Source: Oscillospiraceae bacterium (GTDB taxonomy: Bacteria; Bacillota; Clostridia; Oscillospirales; Oscillospiraceae). From it: a stretch of DNA of 64,000 nucleotides. Below the pieces are notes generated by a model. That model made no database searches. It was not told where the DNA came from and saw only the letters and a list, made by a program, of their open reading frames with translations. A program made the position numbers and the translations under genes. The stretch spans positions 1 through 64,000 of the forward strand of contig CACWIS010000002.1 in the NCBI GenBank assembly GCA_902761055.1, read 5' to 3'. Each line of letters opens with the position of its first letter. Position 1 is the stretch's first letter. Below, piece by piece: positions 53,923 to 62,670 of the stretch.

Positions 53923-55182
53923 ATGGACATTTGGCATGTGCGCGGCGGCAACAGGCTCTTCGGAAGCTGCCGCGTTCAGGGCTCGAAGAATGCAACGCTG
54001 CCGATCCTGGCCGCCAGTCTGGTGCTGCCGGCCCGGTCAAGACTGCGGAACGTCCCGCAGCTCAAGGACGTGGCGGCGGCAAAAGAGATCCTGACGCATC
54101 TCGGCTGCCGTCTCGAGGACGAAACGGACGGCGTGCTGCTTGTCGACTCGACCGCGCCATGCGGCGCGGAGGTCCCGCGCGCGCTGATGGGCGAGATGCG
54201 CTCGTCCGTGATCTTCATGGGTGCGCTGCTCGCCCGCTGCGGAGAAGCAAAGCTGAGTCTGCCGGGCGGCTGCCAGCTCGGCAAGCGGCCGATCGACCTG
54301 CATCTCGCCGCCCTGCGCGCCATGGGCGCGGAGATCCGCGAGGAGGGCGGCGACCTGGACTGCCGCACAGACGGTCTGCACGGCGCGGATATCACGCTGC
54401 GCTTTCCCAGCGTGGGCGCGACGGAAAACGTCATGCTCGCGGCCTGCGCGGCAAAGGGAGCGACCCGCATCCGCGGCGCGGCGCGCGAACCGGAGATCGT
54501 CAGCCTGCAGGAGTATCTGCGCTCGCTCGGCGCTCATGTCGCGGGCGCGGGAAGCGATACGATCACGATCTGCGGCGTCGAGCCGCGCCGCGAAACGGAC
54601 TGTACGCTGCCCGGAGACCGGATCGTTGCGGCGACGCTGGCCTGCGCCTGTGCGGCGGCCGGCGGGAGGATCCTGCTTTCCGGCGTCGATCCGGCGCATT
54701 TTTCCACGGTTCTCCACTTCCTAAATGAAGCGGGATGTGATATAATACAATTTAACGACGTTGTCGAGATCGCTTCGAGCGGCGCGCTGCGTGCGCCCGG
54801 GCGGATCGTGACCGAACCTTATCCCGGCTTTCCGACAGACGCACAGCCGCTTTTGATGGCTGCGCTGCTGCGTGCGGAGGGCACGACGCTGATCACGGAA
54901 ACGATTTTTGAAAACCGCTACCGACAGGTGAGCGAGCTGCGCCGTCTCGGCGCGGATATCCGCCTCTCCGGCCCGGAGGCCGCCGTGCGCGGCGTGGAAA
55001 GGCTGCGGGGCGCCTCGCTGACGGCAAGCGATCTGCGCGGCGGGGCAGCGATGATCGTGGCGGCGCTCGGCGCGGAAGGGGAGACGGCCGTCTTTGACGC
55101 GGGCCATATCCGCCGCGGATACGAGCATCTGGACGACAGGCTCTGCGCGCTCGGCGCGGATCTGTGGATCGAACACAAATGA
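53923..55182 (+). CDS. murA: UDP-N-acetylglucosamine 1-carboxyvinyltransferase
   Basis: MurA starts peptidoglycan precursor synthesis by adding enolpyruvate to UDP-GlcNAc. The 419-residue protein has the N-terminal VQGSKNATLPILAASL and the active-site Cys117 in SLPGGCQLGKRPIDLHL, equivalent to the fosfomycin-binding Cys. PGFPTDAQPLLMAALL and RGGAAMIVAALGAEG mark the C-terminal half. GGAGGG is 6 bases before ATG 53923, so the longer in-frame starts are rejected. It takes the position of murB/murA seen in other Firmicute clusters. Confidence 0.96.
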   Translation: MDIWHVRGGNRLFGSCRVQGSKNATLPILAASLVLPARSRLRNVPQLKDVAAAKEILTHLGCRLEDETDGVLLVDSTAPCGAEVPRALMGEMRSSVIFMGALLARCGEAKLSLPGGCQLGKRPIDLHLAALRAMGAEIREEGGDLDCRTDGLHGADITLRFPSVGATENVMLAACAAKGATRIRGAAREPEIVSLQEYLRSLGAHVAGAGSDTITICGVEPRRETDCTLPGDRIVAATLACACAAAGGRILLSGVDPAHFSTVLHFLNEAGCDIIQFNDVVEIASSGALRAPGRIVTEPYPGFPTDAQPLLMAALLRAEGTTLITETIFENRYRQVSELRRLGADIRLSGPEAAVRGVERLRGASLTASDLRGGAAMIVAALGAEGETAVFDAGHIRRGYEHLDDRLCALGADLWIEHK

Positions 55183-55197
55183 AGGGGAAATACTTTC

Positions 55198-55977
55198 ATG
55201 GCAACAAGCAAGAACATACAGCCGCCCTCCAGTAAACACGGAGAGTATAAAAAGCCGCGCAGGCGTTCGGTAAGCGGCGCGATCCTGACCTTTGCCGTCG
55301 TCGTGATCGCGACCGTCTTCCTGATGAGTATCTTCCTGCGCATCAACGATATCCGCGTGGAGGGCAACGAGCACTATACCGACGAGGAGATCATCAAAGC
55401 CATCGATATCGAGCAGGGCGACAACCTGTTCTTCTTTGACCGCTTCGCCGCGATCAGCCGCGTCTTTGCCAAGCTGCCCTACGTCGAGGAGGTCTCCGTC
55501 AAACGCGAACTGCCCGACCGGGTCATCATCCGCGTTGCGGAGTGCAAGGCGCTGGCCTATATCGCCGTCGGCGAGGAAAACTGGACCATTGACCACAACT
55601 GCAAGGTCCTCGGCAAAGCGACCTCGGGCGAGCTCGGCTCCCTGATCCGCATCGAGGGCATCGACCCCGGCACGCTGCTGATCGGCGAGAAGCTGACGAC
55701 CTCGGACGGCGACGAGATGCCCGTTGACTTCGTCTCCGACGCGCTGCACCAGATCCAGGGCCGGCAGCTCGCCGAGCACGTCCGGAGCATGGACTTCACC
55801 GAGATCCTCGGCGTGAAGCTCCAGTACGGCACGCGCTTCACGGTGATCCTCGGCGGCAGGAGCAGCCTCGACCACAAATTTGCCATGCTCGAGTCTGTTC
55901 TGGAGCAGCTCAAGGCCGGCGACGTCGGCATCATCGACGTCTCAGACGGTACGAGCGCCCACTTTATTCCCCAATAA
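55198..55977 (+). CDS. Cell division protein FtsQ/DivIB
   Basis: The 259-residue protein has a basic cytoplasmic tail (KKPRRRS), one membrane helix (about residues 29-46) and an extracytoplasmic POTRA domain (INDIRVEGNEHYTDEEIIKA) followed by the FtsQ beta domain (YVEEVSVKRELPDRVIIRV). It belongs to the divisome complex with FtsL and DivIC. It lies 15 bases after murA and ends before the ftsZ promoter. Confidence 0.95.
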   Translation: MATSKNIQPPSSKHGEYKKPRRRSVSGAILTFAVVVIATVFLMSIFLRINDIRVEGNEHYTDEEIIKAIDIEQGDNLFFFDRFAAISRVFAKLPYVEEVSVKRELPDRVIIRVAECKALAYIAVGEENWTIDHNCKVLGKATSGELGSLIRIEGIDPGTLLIGEKLTTSDGDEMPVDFVSDALHQIQGRQLAEHVRSMDFTEILGVKLQYGTRFTVILGGRSSLDHKFAMLESVLEQLKAGDVGIIDVSDGTSAHFIPQ

Positions 55978-56030
55978 GATGATATAATTACAAAAGAATT
56001 ACAATAATTTTCATAAAAATAAAAAAAGAC

Positions 56031-56059
56031 TTGACCTTGAGAGAAAAATGTAATAATAT
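56031..56059 (+). promoter_or_regulatory. Promoter of ftsZ
   Basis: TTGACC (56031-56036) and TAATAT (56054-56059) are 17 bases apart in a very AT-rich stretch; another TTGACA at 56061-56066 lacks a good -10 box. Confidence 0.65.
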
Positions 56060-56127
56060 ATTGACACAAAGCTGAAAATCCAATTTTCATCATGATATAC
56101 GCTTGGACAAAACAGGGAGGCAGCACA

Positions 56128-57306
56128 ATGGATTTCAAAGCAGAAGCAGGTCCCGAGAACGTTGTAACGATAAAAGTCATCGGCGTCGGCGGCGCCGGCA
56201 ACAACGTTGTAAACAGAATGGTCAAATCCGGCACGCAGGGCGTTGAGTTTATCGCGATCAACACCGATAAGCAGGCGCTCTCCGTCTCCAACGCCGATCA
56301 GAAGATCCAGATCGGCGAAAAGATGACGCATGGCCAGGGCGCGGGCTCCGATCCGGAGATCGGCAAACGCTCCGCCGAGGAGAGCCGCAACGACATCGCC
56401 AAGGCGCTTGAGGACACCGATATGGTGTTCATCACTGCCGGCATGGGCGGCGGCACCGGTACCGGCGCTGCGCCGATCGTGGCCGAACTGGCGCGCGAGG
56501 CGGGCATCCTGACCGTCGGAGTCGTGACCAAGCCCTTCAAGTTTGAGGGCAAGCGCCGCATGGATCAGGCCAACGCGGGCATCAAGGATCTGCTCGAGAA
56601 GGTCGACTCTCTGCTGATCATCCCGAACGACAGACTGAAGTTCGCCACCGATCAGAAGATCACCCTCGCCAACGCCTTTGAGATCGCCGACGACGTGCTG
56701 CACCAGGCTGTGACCAGCATTTCCGACCTTATTAAGAACACCGGCTTCATCAATCTTGACTTCGCCGACGTCACGACGATCATGAAGAACGCCGGCTTCG
56801 CTCACATGGGCGTCGGCCATGCCGCCGGCAAGGGCAAGGCCGAAGAGGCGGCCAAGATGGCGGTGCAGAGCCCGCTGATGGAGACCTCGATCAACGGCGC
56901 GCGCGGTGTTCTCATCAACATCACCGGCTCCGAGGATATGGGTCTGGACGATATCGAATCCGCCGCGAGCCTCGTTCAGGAGGCCGCGCATCCCGACGCC
57001 AATATCATCTTCGGCGCCACCTTCGACCCGAACATGGAAGATGAGATCCGCGTGACCGTCATCGCCACCGGCTTTGACGAAGGCGCTCCCACCGCAGCGG
57101 TCGGCGCTTCCTCCGTTTCCGCCGCTCCGGTGCGCCCCGTCGTCGTGAAGGACAAGCCGCAGGGCCTGTTTTCGGGCGCCGCGGAGAAGGCTGCCGCCGC
57201 CAAGGCCGCGCCCGCTCCCGCCCCGGCTCCCGCGCCTGCCGCCGAGGAAGCTCCCGTTGAGGAAGACCCCTTCGACAGCATCTTCAAGATCTTCAACTCC
57301 AAATAA
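56128..57306 (+). CDS. ftsZ: Cell division protein FtsZ
   Basis: FtsZ is the tubulin-like GTPase that forms the division ring. The 392-residue protein has the N-terminal [17 protein letters not shown], the tubulin signature [10 protein letters not shown] and the synergy-loop region [11 protein letters not shown]. After residue about 325 comes an Ala/Pro-rich linker and a terminal peptide [15 protein letters not shown], unlike the more usual end (IPxFLRxR type). ATG 56128 has AGGGAGG 7 bases upstream. It has its own promoter; ftsA is absent, as in many Clostridia. Confidence 0.98.
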   Translation: MDFKAEAGPENVVTIKVIGVGGAGNNVVNRMVKSGTQGVEFIAINTDKQALSVSNADQKIQIGEKMTHGQGAGSDPEIGKRSAEESRNDIAKALEDTDMVFITAGMGGGTGTGAAPIVAELAREAGILTVGVVTKPFKFEGKRRMDQANAGIKDLLEKVDSLLIIPNDRLKFATDQKITLANAFEIADDVLHQAVTSISDLIKNTGFINLDFADVTTIMKNAGFAHMGVGHAAGKGKAEEAAKMAVQSPLMETSINGARGVLINITGSEDMGLDDIESAASLVQEAAHPDANIIFGATFDPNMEDEIRVTVIATGFDEGAPTAAVGASSVSAAPVRPVVVKDKPQGLFSGAAEKAAAAKAAPAPAPAPAPAAEEAPVEEDPFDSIFKIFNSK

Positions 57307-57315
57307 AAGGACATG

Positions 57316-57356
57316 AAAAAGCCCGCCGGAACAAAGGTTCCGGCGGGCTTTTTTCG
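57316..57356. terminator. Terminator of ftsZ and of the csoR-like gene
   Basis: The hairpin AAAGCCCGCCGGAAC / GTTCCGGCGGGCTTT (loop AAAG) is flanked by A- and T-runs and lies between two convergent genes. Confidence 0.93.
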
Positions 57357-57359
57357 TTT

Positions 57360-57704
57360 TCACATGAACTTGTCGATGGCTTCGTTGAGCGCGGCGAGCT
57401 GATCGGCATCGGAATGAGCCGGGTCGGTCACACAATGCTCCAGATGGTCCTTGAGGATGACTTTCGCCGTACTGCTGAGCGCCGAACGCACCGCGGCGAT
57501 CTGGATGAGCACCTCCGTACAGTCTCGCCCGTCCTCGACCATGCGTTTGACGGATTCAAGATGGCCGATCGCGCGTGAAAGCCGATTGAGCACGGCTTTC
57601 GTCTCGGTATGCACGTGGCCGTGGGCATGGCTGTGCTCACCGTCGACGGGATGGCTGTGGATCACGCCGTCGCCGTGGTCGTGATAATAGACTTCTCCGC
57701 TCAT
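57360..57704 (-). CDS. CsoR/RcnR-family metal-responsive repressor with His-rich arm
   Basis: The 114-residue all-helical protein belongs to the DUF156 repressors that release DNA on binding Cu(I), Ni/Co or other thiophiles. The copper-type ligand set is present: Cys62 (GRDC), His87 and Cys91 (DHLEHC). The first 33 residues are an extra arm with nine His (HDH, HSH, HSHAHGHVH). That suggests extra metal binding or a Ni/Co role, which is inference. The start at 57704 has GGAGGC 6 bases upstream. It is downstream of an NTPase gene; no copper or nickel exporter is adjacent. Confidence 0.88.
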   Translation of the reverse strand: MSGEVYYHDHGDGVIHSHPVDGEHSHAHGHVHTETKAVLNRLSRAIGHLESVKRMVEDGRDCTEVLIQIAAVRSALSSTAKVILKDHLEHCVTDPAHSDADQLAALNEAIDKFM

Positions 57705-57767
57705 GTCTGCGCCTCCGCTCATCTTTTTTGCTATTTTACCGCAGCTGTCGGCAAAGCGCAAGCTTTT

Positions 57768-58352
57768 TTACATGGCATACTGCGCCGCCCATTCCCGCAC
57801 GGCCTGCTCGGCCGTCCTGTCACCGCGGGCGGCGACATCGAGCACGAGCGTGTCGCCGTCCGCGTCCAGCGCGGCGCGCAGTTGGCGCGCAAGAGCGGGG
57901 AAACGCTCGCCGAGGCCGAAACGCAGCTGCAGTTCTTCGACTCCCTCGAGCGACTTGATCACGCCGATACAGGGCAGGGGAGAATTGAGAAGCTCCGCGA
58001 GCGCGGCGCGGAACTGGGGGATGACCAGCTCGAAGCCGCCGATCTCGTCGAGAAGCGCGAAGGGATAGTATTGCGCCTCCGTCAGAAGCCGGACGCCCTC
58101 GACGCGGAAGACCTCGTTGTCCTTTACGGGCGGATCGCAGGTATAGTCCAGAAAGCGTGCGCCCGTAAAACCGGCGACCCCGGCGGCCGCTGCGGAGGGC
58201 AGCAGCTCGAATCCGCGCAGGGAGCCGTCCGGCGCGCCGATACGCTCGGTAACGAATCCGCCCGCCCCGGCGAGCGCGCCGCCCAGAGCGCTGCGGATCA
58301 TCGTGGTTTTGCCGCAGCCCGAAGGGCCGCAGAGAAACAAGCGTCGCTGCAT
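57768..58352 (-). CDS. THEP1-type nucleoside triphosphatase
   Basis: The 194-residue P-loop protein has Walker A LCGPSGCGKTT at residues 7-17 and the Walker B-like LLDEIGGFEL, matching the NTPase THEP1 (DUF265) family, which hydrolyses several NTPs. Its cellular role is not established; it sometimes sits near metal or molybdenum cofactor genes. GGGAGGT precedes ATG 58352. The csoR-like gene follows after 63 bases on the same strand, so the two are probably co-transcribed. Confidence 0.87.
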   Translation of the reverse strand: MQRRLFLCGPSGCGKTTMIRSALGGALAGAGGFVTERIGAPDGSLRGFELLPSAAAAGVAGFTGARFLDYTCDPPVKDNEVFRVEGVRLLTEAQYYPFALLDEIGGFELVIPQFRAALAELLNSPLPCIGVIKSLEGVEELQLRFGLGERFPALARQLRAALDADGDTLVLDVAARGDRTAEQAVREWAAQYAM

Positions 58353-58538
58353 GGAATCGACCTCCCTTTTTTCAAATTATAGCCGCGAAGAGAAGAAAAG
58401 TAAAGCGCGGCGCATAGAGCCGAAAAGAAATGAAAAAACGCGGAACGAGCATTTTTCCTCTTCCCAACGGCGGGAAGATGGTGTATAGTAAAGCAAGACG
58501 TACAAATTTTTTAAGTTTTTACTTAAGGAGATAAGCCC

Positions 58539-59426
58539 ATGGAGAAGAGAAAGAAAAAATGGGGCGACCGGCGCGACGGCCGTTGGGTCCGTGAGGTGAC
58601 CGGGCTGCAGTGCATCATGAGCAACCTCATGCCGAACCGGACCGACTGTGAGGTCTGCCTGCAGAACAAGATCGACGTGACCGAGCTGCTGCCGTATATT
58701 GAAAAGAAAAACGCCGAGCATCCCGACTACAAGACGACGCTGTTCCACTGCATCCTTGTCGCGGTCAGCAAGATGGTCATGGAAAGACCCTTCCTCAACC
58801 GCTTCATCCAGGGCCGCCGTACATACGAGCGCTATGAGATCTCGCTCGGCTTCGTTGCCAAGCGCCGTTTCGCCGACGGGGCGGAGGAGTCGCTGATGGT
58901 CCTCACACCGACCGCCGAAGACACGATCGATTCGGTCAGCAAAAAGATCGTGGGCGATACGACGCAGATGCGCAGGAGCGCGACCGCGGACGGCGGGCTT
59001 GACGCGACGATGGACGTGTTCAAGAAATTCCCGCGGCTGTTGCTGATGTTCGTCATCCGCTGCATCCGCTGGCTCGACTTCTGGGGCCTCGTTCCGAAAT
59101 CGCTGACGGAGGGCGACCCCAACTTCACCACGGTGTTCCTCAGCAACCTCGGCAGCATCAAGTGCCCCTCGGTCTACCACCATCTGAACAATTACGGCAC
59201 GAACAGCTTTATGGTGACGATCGGCACGCTGCATAAGGAAGAGCTCATCATGCCGGACGGCTCGAAGCAGGTCCGCGACGTGGTGGACTTCTGCGCCACG
59301 CTCGACGAGCGGATCGCGGACGGCTTTTACTTCGCCCGCTCGCTCAAGCTGGTCCGCCATATCTTTGCGCACCCCGAGATTCTCGACTGCCCGATCGGCG
59401 AGCCGAGCGGCTTCGAGTACAAATAA
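58539..59426 (+). CDS. Standalone E2-like acyltransferase domain lacking the catalytic His
   Basis: The 295-residue protein resembles the catalytic domain of 2-oxoacid dehydrogenase E2 subunits and chloramphenicol acetyltransferases, without lipoyl or E1/E3-binding domains. The C-terminal region VVDFCATLDERIADGFYFAR aligns with the family motif DHRxxDG, but Glu replaces the catalytic His. It may therefore be non-catalytic, or use another residue. AAGGAG is 9 bases before ATG 58539 and follows a small hairpin (TTAAGT / ACTTAA). It lies 19 bases upstream of an acyl-CoA synthetase gene, suggesting that the two act together on an acyl substrate. Confidence 0.82.
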   Translation: MEKRKKKWGDRRDGRWVREVTGLQCIMSNLMPNRTDCEVCLQNKIDVTELLPYIEKKNAEHPDYKTTLFHCILVAVSKMVMERPFLNRFIQGRRTYERYEISLGFVAKRRFADGAEESLMVLTPTAEDTIDSVSKKIVGDTTQMRRSATADGGLDATMDVFKKFPRLLLMFVIRCIRWLDFWGLVPKSLTEGDPNFTTVFLSNLGSIKCPSVYHHLNNYGTNSFMVTIGTLHKEELIMPDGSKQVRDVVDFCATLDERIADGFYFARSLKLVRHIFAHPEILDCPIGEPSGFEYK

Positions 59427-59445
59427 ACAGGAGTTTACATAATCC

Positions 59446-61185
59446 ATGAACGAAATCACTGCCAAGATGCCTTGGGAGGGCCATACCGAGGATATCCCGC
59501 TGCATCTGGACTATTTCGAGGGCTCGATGTTCGATGCGATCAGGCTGTCCGCCGAAAAGTATCCCAACAGCACTGCCTTTACCTTTATGGGCCGGGCGAC
59601 GAGCTACCGCACGATGATCCAGGAGATCGAGAAATGCGCCCGCGCGCTCAAGACCATCGGCGTGCGCGAGAATGACCGCGTCACGATCGCGCTGCCGAAC
59701 TGCCCGCAGGCCGTCTACATGTTCTATGCGGTCAACCTCGTCGGCGCCGTGGCAAACATGGTCCACCCGCTCTCCGCCGAGAAGGAGATCGAGTTTTATC
59801 TCAACGAGTCCGAGAGCGTTACGGCCATCACGCTCGACCAGTTCTATCACAAGTTCGAGAGCGTACGCAGCAACACGAAGGTCGTCAACATCATCATCGC
59901 CAGCGTCAAGGACGCGCTGTCCCAGCCGCTCAAGGCGGGCTATATGCTCACCGAGGGCCGCAAGATCAAAAAGATCCCGAAGGAAGCGCCGGTCATCCGC
60001 TGGAACGACTTTATGCGTCTCTCCCGCGCCTGCTTCTACAACTACAAGGTGGAACGAAAGAGCGACGATCCCGCGGTCATCCTCTATTCCGGCGGTACGA
60101 CGGGCAAGACCAAGGGCATCGTGCTGACGAATAAAAACTTCAACGCCCTCGGCGCGCAGATCGTGGCCACGAACCCGATGTATCGCCCGGGCGACAAGAT
60201 GCTCTCCGCCATGCCGATGTTCCACGGCTTCGGTCTGGGCGTGTGCATCCACTCGATCCTGCAGTGCGGCGGCTGCTGCATCCTCATCCCGCGCGTCAAC
60301 CCGAAGGACTACGCCAAGCAGGTCGTCAAGACCCGCTGCAACTTCATCGCGGGCGTCCCGACGCTCTATGAGGCGATGCTGCGCATGAAGAGCATGGAAA
60401 ACGCCGACCTGAGCAATCTCAAGGGCGTGTTCTCCGGCGGCGACTCGCTGTCCGTCGAGCTGAAAAAGAAATTCGACAAGTTCCTCTACGACCACAAGGC
60501 CGTCATCCAGGTGCGCGAGGGCTACGGCACGACCGAGACCGTCACGGCCTGCTGCCTGACGCCGCCGCACATGTTCAAGGAGGGCAGCATCGGCGTGCCC
60601 TTCCCGGACACCTATATCAAGATCGTCGAGCCCGGCACCGACCGAGAGCTGCCCTACGGCGAGGAGGGCGAGATCCTGCTGGCCGGCCCGACCGTGATGA
60701 AGGAATACATGAACCACCCCGAGGAGACCGCGCAGACGCTGCGCCGTCATGCCGACGGACTCACCTGGGTCTACACCGGCGACCTCGGCACGATGGACGA
60801 CGAGGGCTTCATCTACTTCCGCGGCCGCGCCAAGCGGATGATCATCTCCTCCGGCTACAACATCTATCCCGGACAGCTCGAGAACATCCTTGACGCTCAC
60901 GAGCTTGTGCAGATGAGCTGTGTGATCGGCGTACCGGATCCCTATAAGATGCAGAAGGTCAAGGCCTTCGTCAAGCTCGCCGCCGGCGTCCCGGCCGGCG
61001 AGGAGACCAAGGAAACGCTGATGGCCTACTGCCGCAAGAACATCGCCAAGTACGCCATGCCCTACGACATCGAGTTCCGCGACGACATGCCCAAGACGCT
61101 TGTCGGCAAGGTGGCCTACCGCCAGCTCGAGGAAGAGGAGCTGGCAAAGATCAAGGCGGAAGAAGAACAGAGAAAGGAAGCTTGA
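59446..61185 (+). CDS. AMP-forming acyl-CoA synthetase (ANL superfamily)
   Basis: The 579-residue enzyme activates a carboxylic acid with ATP and transfers it to a thiol. The P-loop is LYSGGTTGKTKGIVLTNKN, followed by the A5-type motif EGYGTTETV, the Asp motif WVYTGDLGTMDDEGF and the hinge region FRGRAKRMIISSGYNIYP. The catalytic Lys lies in PKTLVGKVAYR near the C-terminus. Substrate chain length cannot be read. It forms a two-gene unit with the E2-like protein upstream and is followed by a terminator. Confidence 0.92.
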   Translation: MNEITAKMPWEGHTEDIPLHLDYFEGSMFDAIRLSAEKYPNSTAFTFMGRATSYRTMIQEIEKCARALKTIGVRENDRVTIALPNCPQAVYMFYAVNLVGAVANMVHPLSAEKEIEFYLNESESVTAITLDQFYHKFESVRSNTKVVNIIIASVKDALSQPLKAGYMLTEGRKIKKIPKEAPVIRWNDFMRLSRACFYNYKVERKSDDPAVILYSGGTTGKTKGIVLTNKNFNALGAQIVATNPMYRPGDKMLSAMPMFHGFGLGVCIHSILQCGGCCILIPRVNPKDYAKQVVKTRCNFIAGVPTLYEAMLRMKSMENADLSNLKGVFSGGDSLSVELKKKFDKFLYDHKAVIQVREGYGTTETVTACCLTPPHMFKEGSIGVPFPDTYIKIVEPGTDRELPYGEEGEILLAGPTVMKEYMNHPEETAQTLRRHADGLTWVYTGDLGTMDDEGFIYFRGRAKRMIISSGYNIYPGQLENILDAHELVQMSCVIGVPDPYKMQKVKAFVKLAAGVPAGEETKETLMAYCRKNIAKYAMPYDIEFRDDMPKTLVGKVAYRQLEEEELAKIKAEEEQRKEA

Positions 61186-61200
61186 GCCGCTTCCAACGAA

Positions 61201-61233
61201 AAGAGCCGCGGTCGGATGGACCGCGGCTCTTTC
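61201..61233 (+). terminator. Terminator of the acyl-CoA synthetase unit
   Basis: AAGAGCCGCGGTC pairs with GACCGCGGCTCTT around a short loop, ending in a short T-run. Confidence 0.85.
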
Positions 61234-61400
61234 CTGCGCCCCAAACGGCGCGGAGCGCCGGCGCATCTTTTGACGGCGGGGCGGATGGAAAACGGCTTTT
61301 GAGTTTCGGTCAGGCAGGCGGACGGGACGATCCGGCCTGTTTTTCGTTTTTGAGAGAATGGATCGAAGCGGCGCGGAATAGGATGAAACGAGGTGATCGC

Positions 61401-62090
61401 ATGATCGAAACCGCTTTTCTGCTGCTGATGAACAGCATGCTGCTGATGCTCCGCATCACGCCGCTTGATTCCTTTCCCCGCCCGCTCAGCCGCGCCGAAG
61501 AGGAAGAGGCGCTCGCACGCTGGGAGCAGGGAGACCTCGAGGCGCGCAACCGGCTCGTTGAGCACAATCTGCGTCTTGTGGCGCACATCATCAAAAAGTA
61601 CTATTCCCAGAGCGAAGAGACGGACGATCTCATTTCCATCGGCACGATCGGGCTGATCAAGGGGATCAACAGCTACCAGCGCGACAAGGGAGTACGTCTG
61701 ACGACCTACGCGAGCCGCTGTATCGAAAACGAGATCCTGATGCACTTCCGGAGTCAGAAAAAAAGCGCTTTGAACGTCAGCCTCTCGGACGCGATCGAGA
61801 CCGACGATGACAGCGGCGCGCTCTCGCTGCTGGACGTCGTCGCGCAGGAGGAGGATCTTGCGGAGCGTATCTGCGACAACGAGCTTTGCGCGCAGCTGCA
61901 CGGCCTGATCGCACGCACGCTCGACGAGCGGGAGCGGAAGATCATCACGCTGCGCTACGGACTCGACGGCGGCGAGGGACGCACGCAGCGCGAAACGGCG
62001 AAGCTCTGCTCGATCAGCCGTTCGTACGTCTCGCGTCTCGAAAAGCACGCGCTGGAGAAGCTGCGGCGTGCAATGGAGAAGGACGGTTGA
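61401..62090 (+). CDS. sigK: RNA polymerase sporulation sigma factor SigK (pro-form, uninterrupted)
   Basis: The 229-residue sigma-70 family protein matches SigK, the late mother-cell sigma. It has RNRLVEHNLRLVAHIIKKYY, DDLISIGTIGLIKGINSY, YASRCIENEILMHFRSQKK and the region 4 helix CSISRSYVSRLEKHALEKL. Residues 1-20 are hydrophobic (ETAFLLLMNSMLLML), as in pro-SigK, whose leader is cut off by an intramembrane protease. The gene is continuous, with no skin-type insertion. GAGGTGA lies just before ATG 61401. Confidence 0.95.
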   Translation: MIETAFLLLMNSMLLMLRITPLDSFPRPLSRAEEEEALARWEQGDLEARNRLVEHNLRLVAHIIKKYYSQSEETDDLISIGTIGLIKGINSYQRDKGVRLTTYASRCIENEILMHFRSQKKSALNVSLSDAIETDDDSGALSLLDVVAQEEDLAERICDNELCAQLHGLIARTLDERERKIITLRYGLDGGEGRTQRETAKLCSISRSYVSRLEKHALEKLRRAMEKDG

Positions 62091-62114
62091 CAAACACGCG
62101 GCAGGTGATACAAT
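62087..62114 (+). promoter_or_regulatory. Promoter of aroQ
   Basis: TTGACA (62087-62092) and TACAAT (62109-62114) have a 16-base spacer; the -35 box overlaps the sigK stop. Confidence 0.65.
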
Positions 62115-62142
62115 ACAGAAAAACAACAGAGGAGAGGAAGAA

Positions 62143-62580
62143 ATGAAGATCCTCGTCGTCAACGGACCGAATCTGAACATGCTCGGCGTTCGAGAGAGAG
62201 AGATCTACGGTACACAGAGCTACGCCGAACTCTGCGCCTTTATTGAGGCGTGCAGCGCGCAGCTGGGCGTAGCGTGTGAACTCTTCCAGTCCAACTATGA
62301 GGGGGCGATCGTCGAGCGCATCCAGCAGGCGCTCGGCCGCGAGGATGCGATCGTCATCAACCCCGCCGCTTACACGCACACCAGCATCGCCATCCTCGAC
62401 GCGCTCCGGGCCGTCGCGCTGCCGGCTGTCGAGGTGCATTTGAGCGATCCCGCTGCGCGCGAGTGTTTCCGGCAAGTCTCCTACGCGGGGATGGCCTGTG
62501 AAAAAACCGTCTCCGGAAAAGGCTTCGAGGGCTATCGCGAGGCCCTCGCATACCTGGCCGAAAGGCTGAAAAATGCCTGA
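62143..62580 (+). CDS. aroQ: Type II 3-dehydroquinate dehydratase
   Basis: AroQ converts 3-dehydroquinate to 3-dehydroshikimate in aromatic amino acid synthesis. The 145-residue length and motifs VVNGPNLNMLGVRE, the base Tyr in EIYGTQSY, FQSNYEGAIVERI, INPAAYTHTS and the catalytic His in VEVHLSD are typical of the dodecameric type II enzyme. GGAGAGG is 5 bases before ATG 62143. It has its own promoter, away from other aro genes. Confidence 0.97.
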   Translation: MKILVVNGPNLNMLGVREREIYGTQSYAELCAFIEACSAQLGVACELFQSNYEGAIVERIQQALGREDAIVINPAAYTHTSIAILDALRAVALPAVEVHLSDPAARECFRQVSYAGMACEKTVSGKGFEGYREALAYLAERLKNA

Positions 62581-62604
62581 AACGGCGGCTGCGCGCGGGG
62601 TGAC

Positions 62605-62633
62605 TTGTATTTCCGCGAAAAAAGTGATATACT
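62605..62633 (+). promoter_or_regulatory. Promoter of the VanY-type carboxypeptidase
   Basis: TTGTAT (62605-62610) and TATACT (62628-62633) are 17 bases apart. The in-frame TTG at 62605 is therefore promoter, not start codon. Confidence 0.65.
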
Positions 62634-62670
62634 GTCACTTACGATTCTACAGAAAGGCTGGTGCGGACAT

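Noticed and set aside
61401..62090. Possible skin-type element interrupting sigK
   Set aside because: The sigK frame is continuous from the pro-sequence to region 4, with no recombinase gene nearby.
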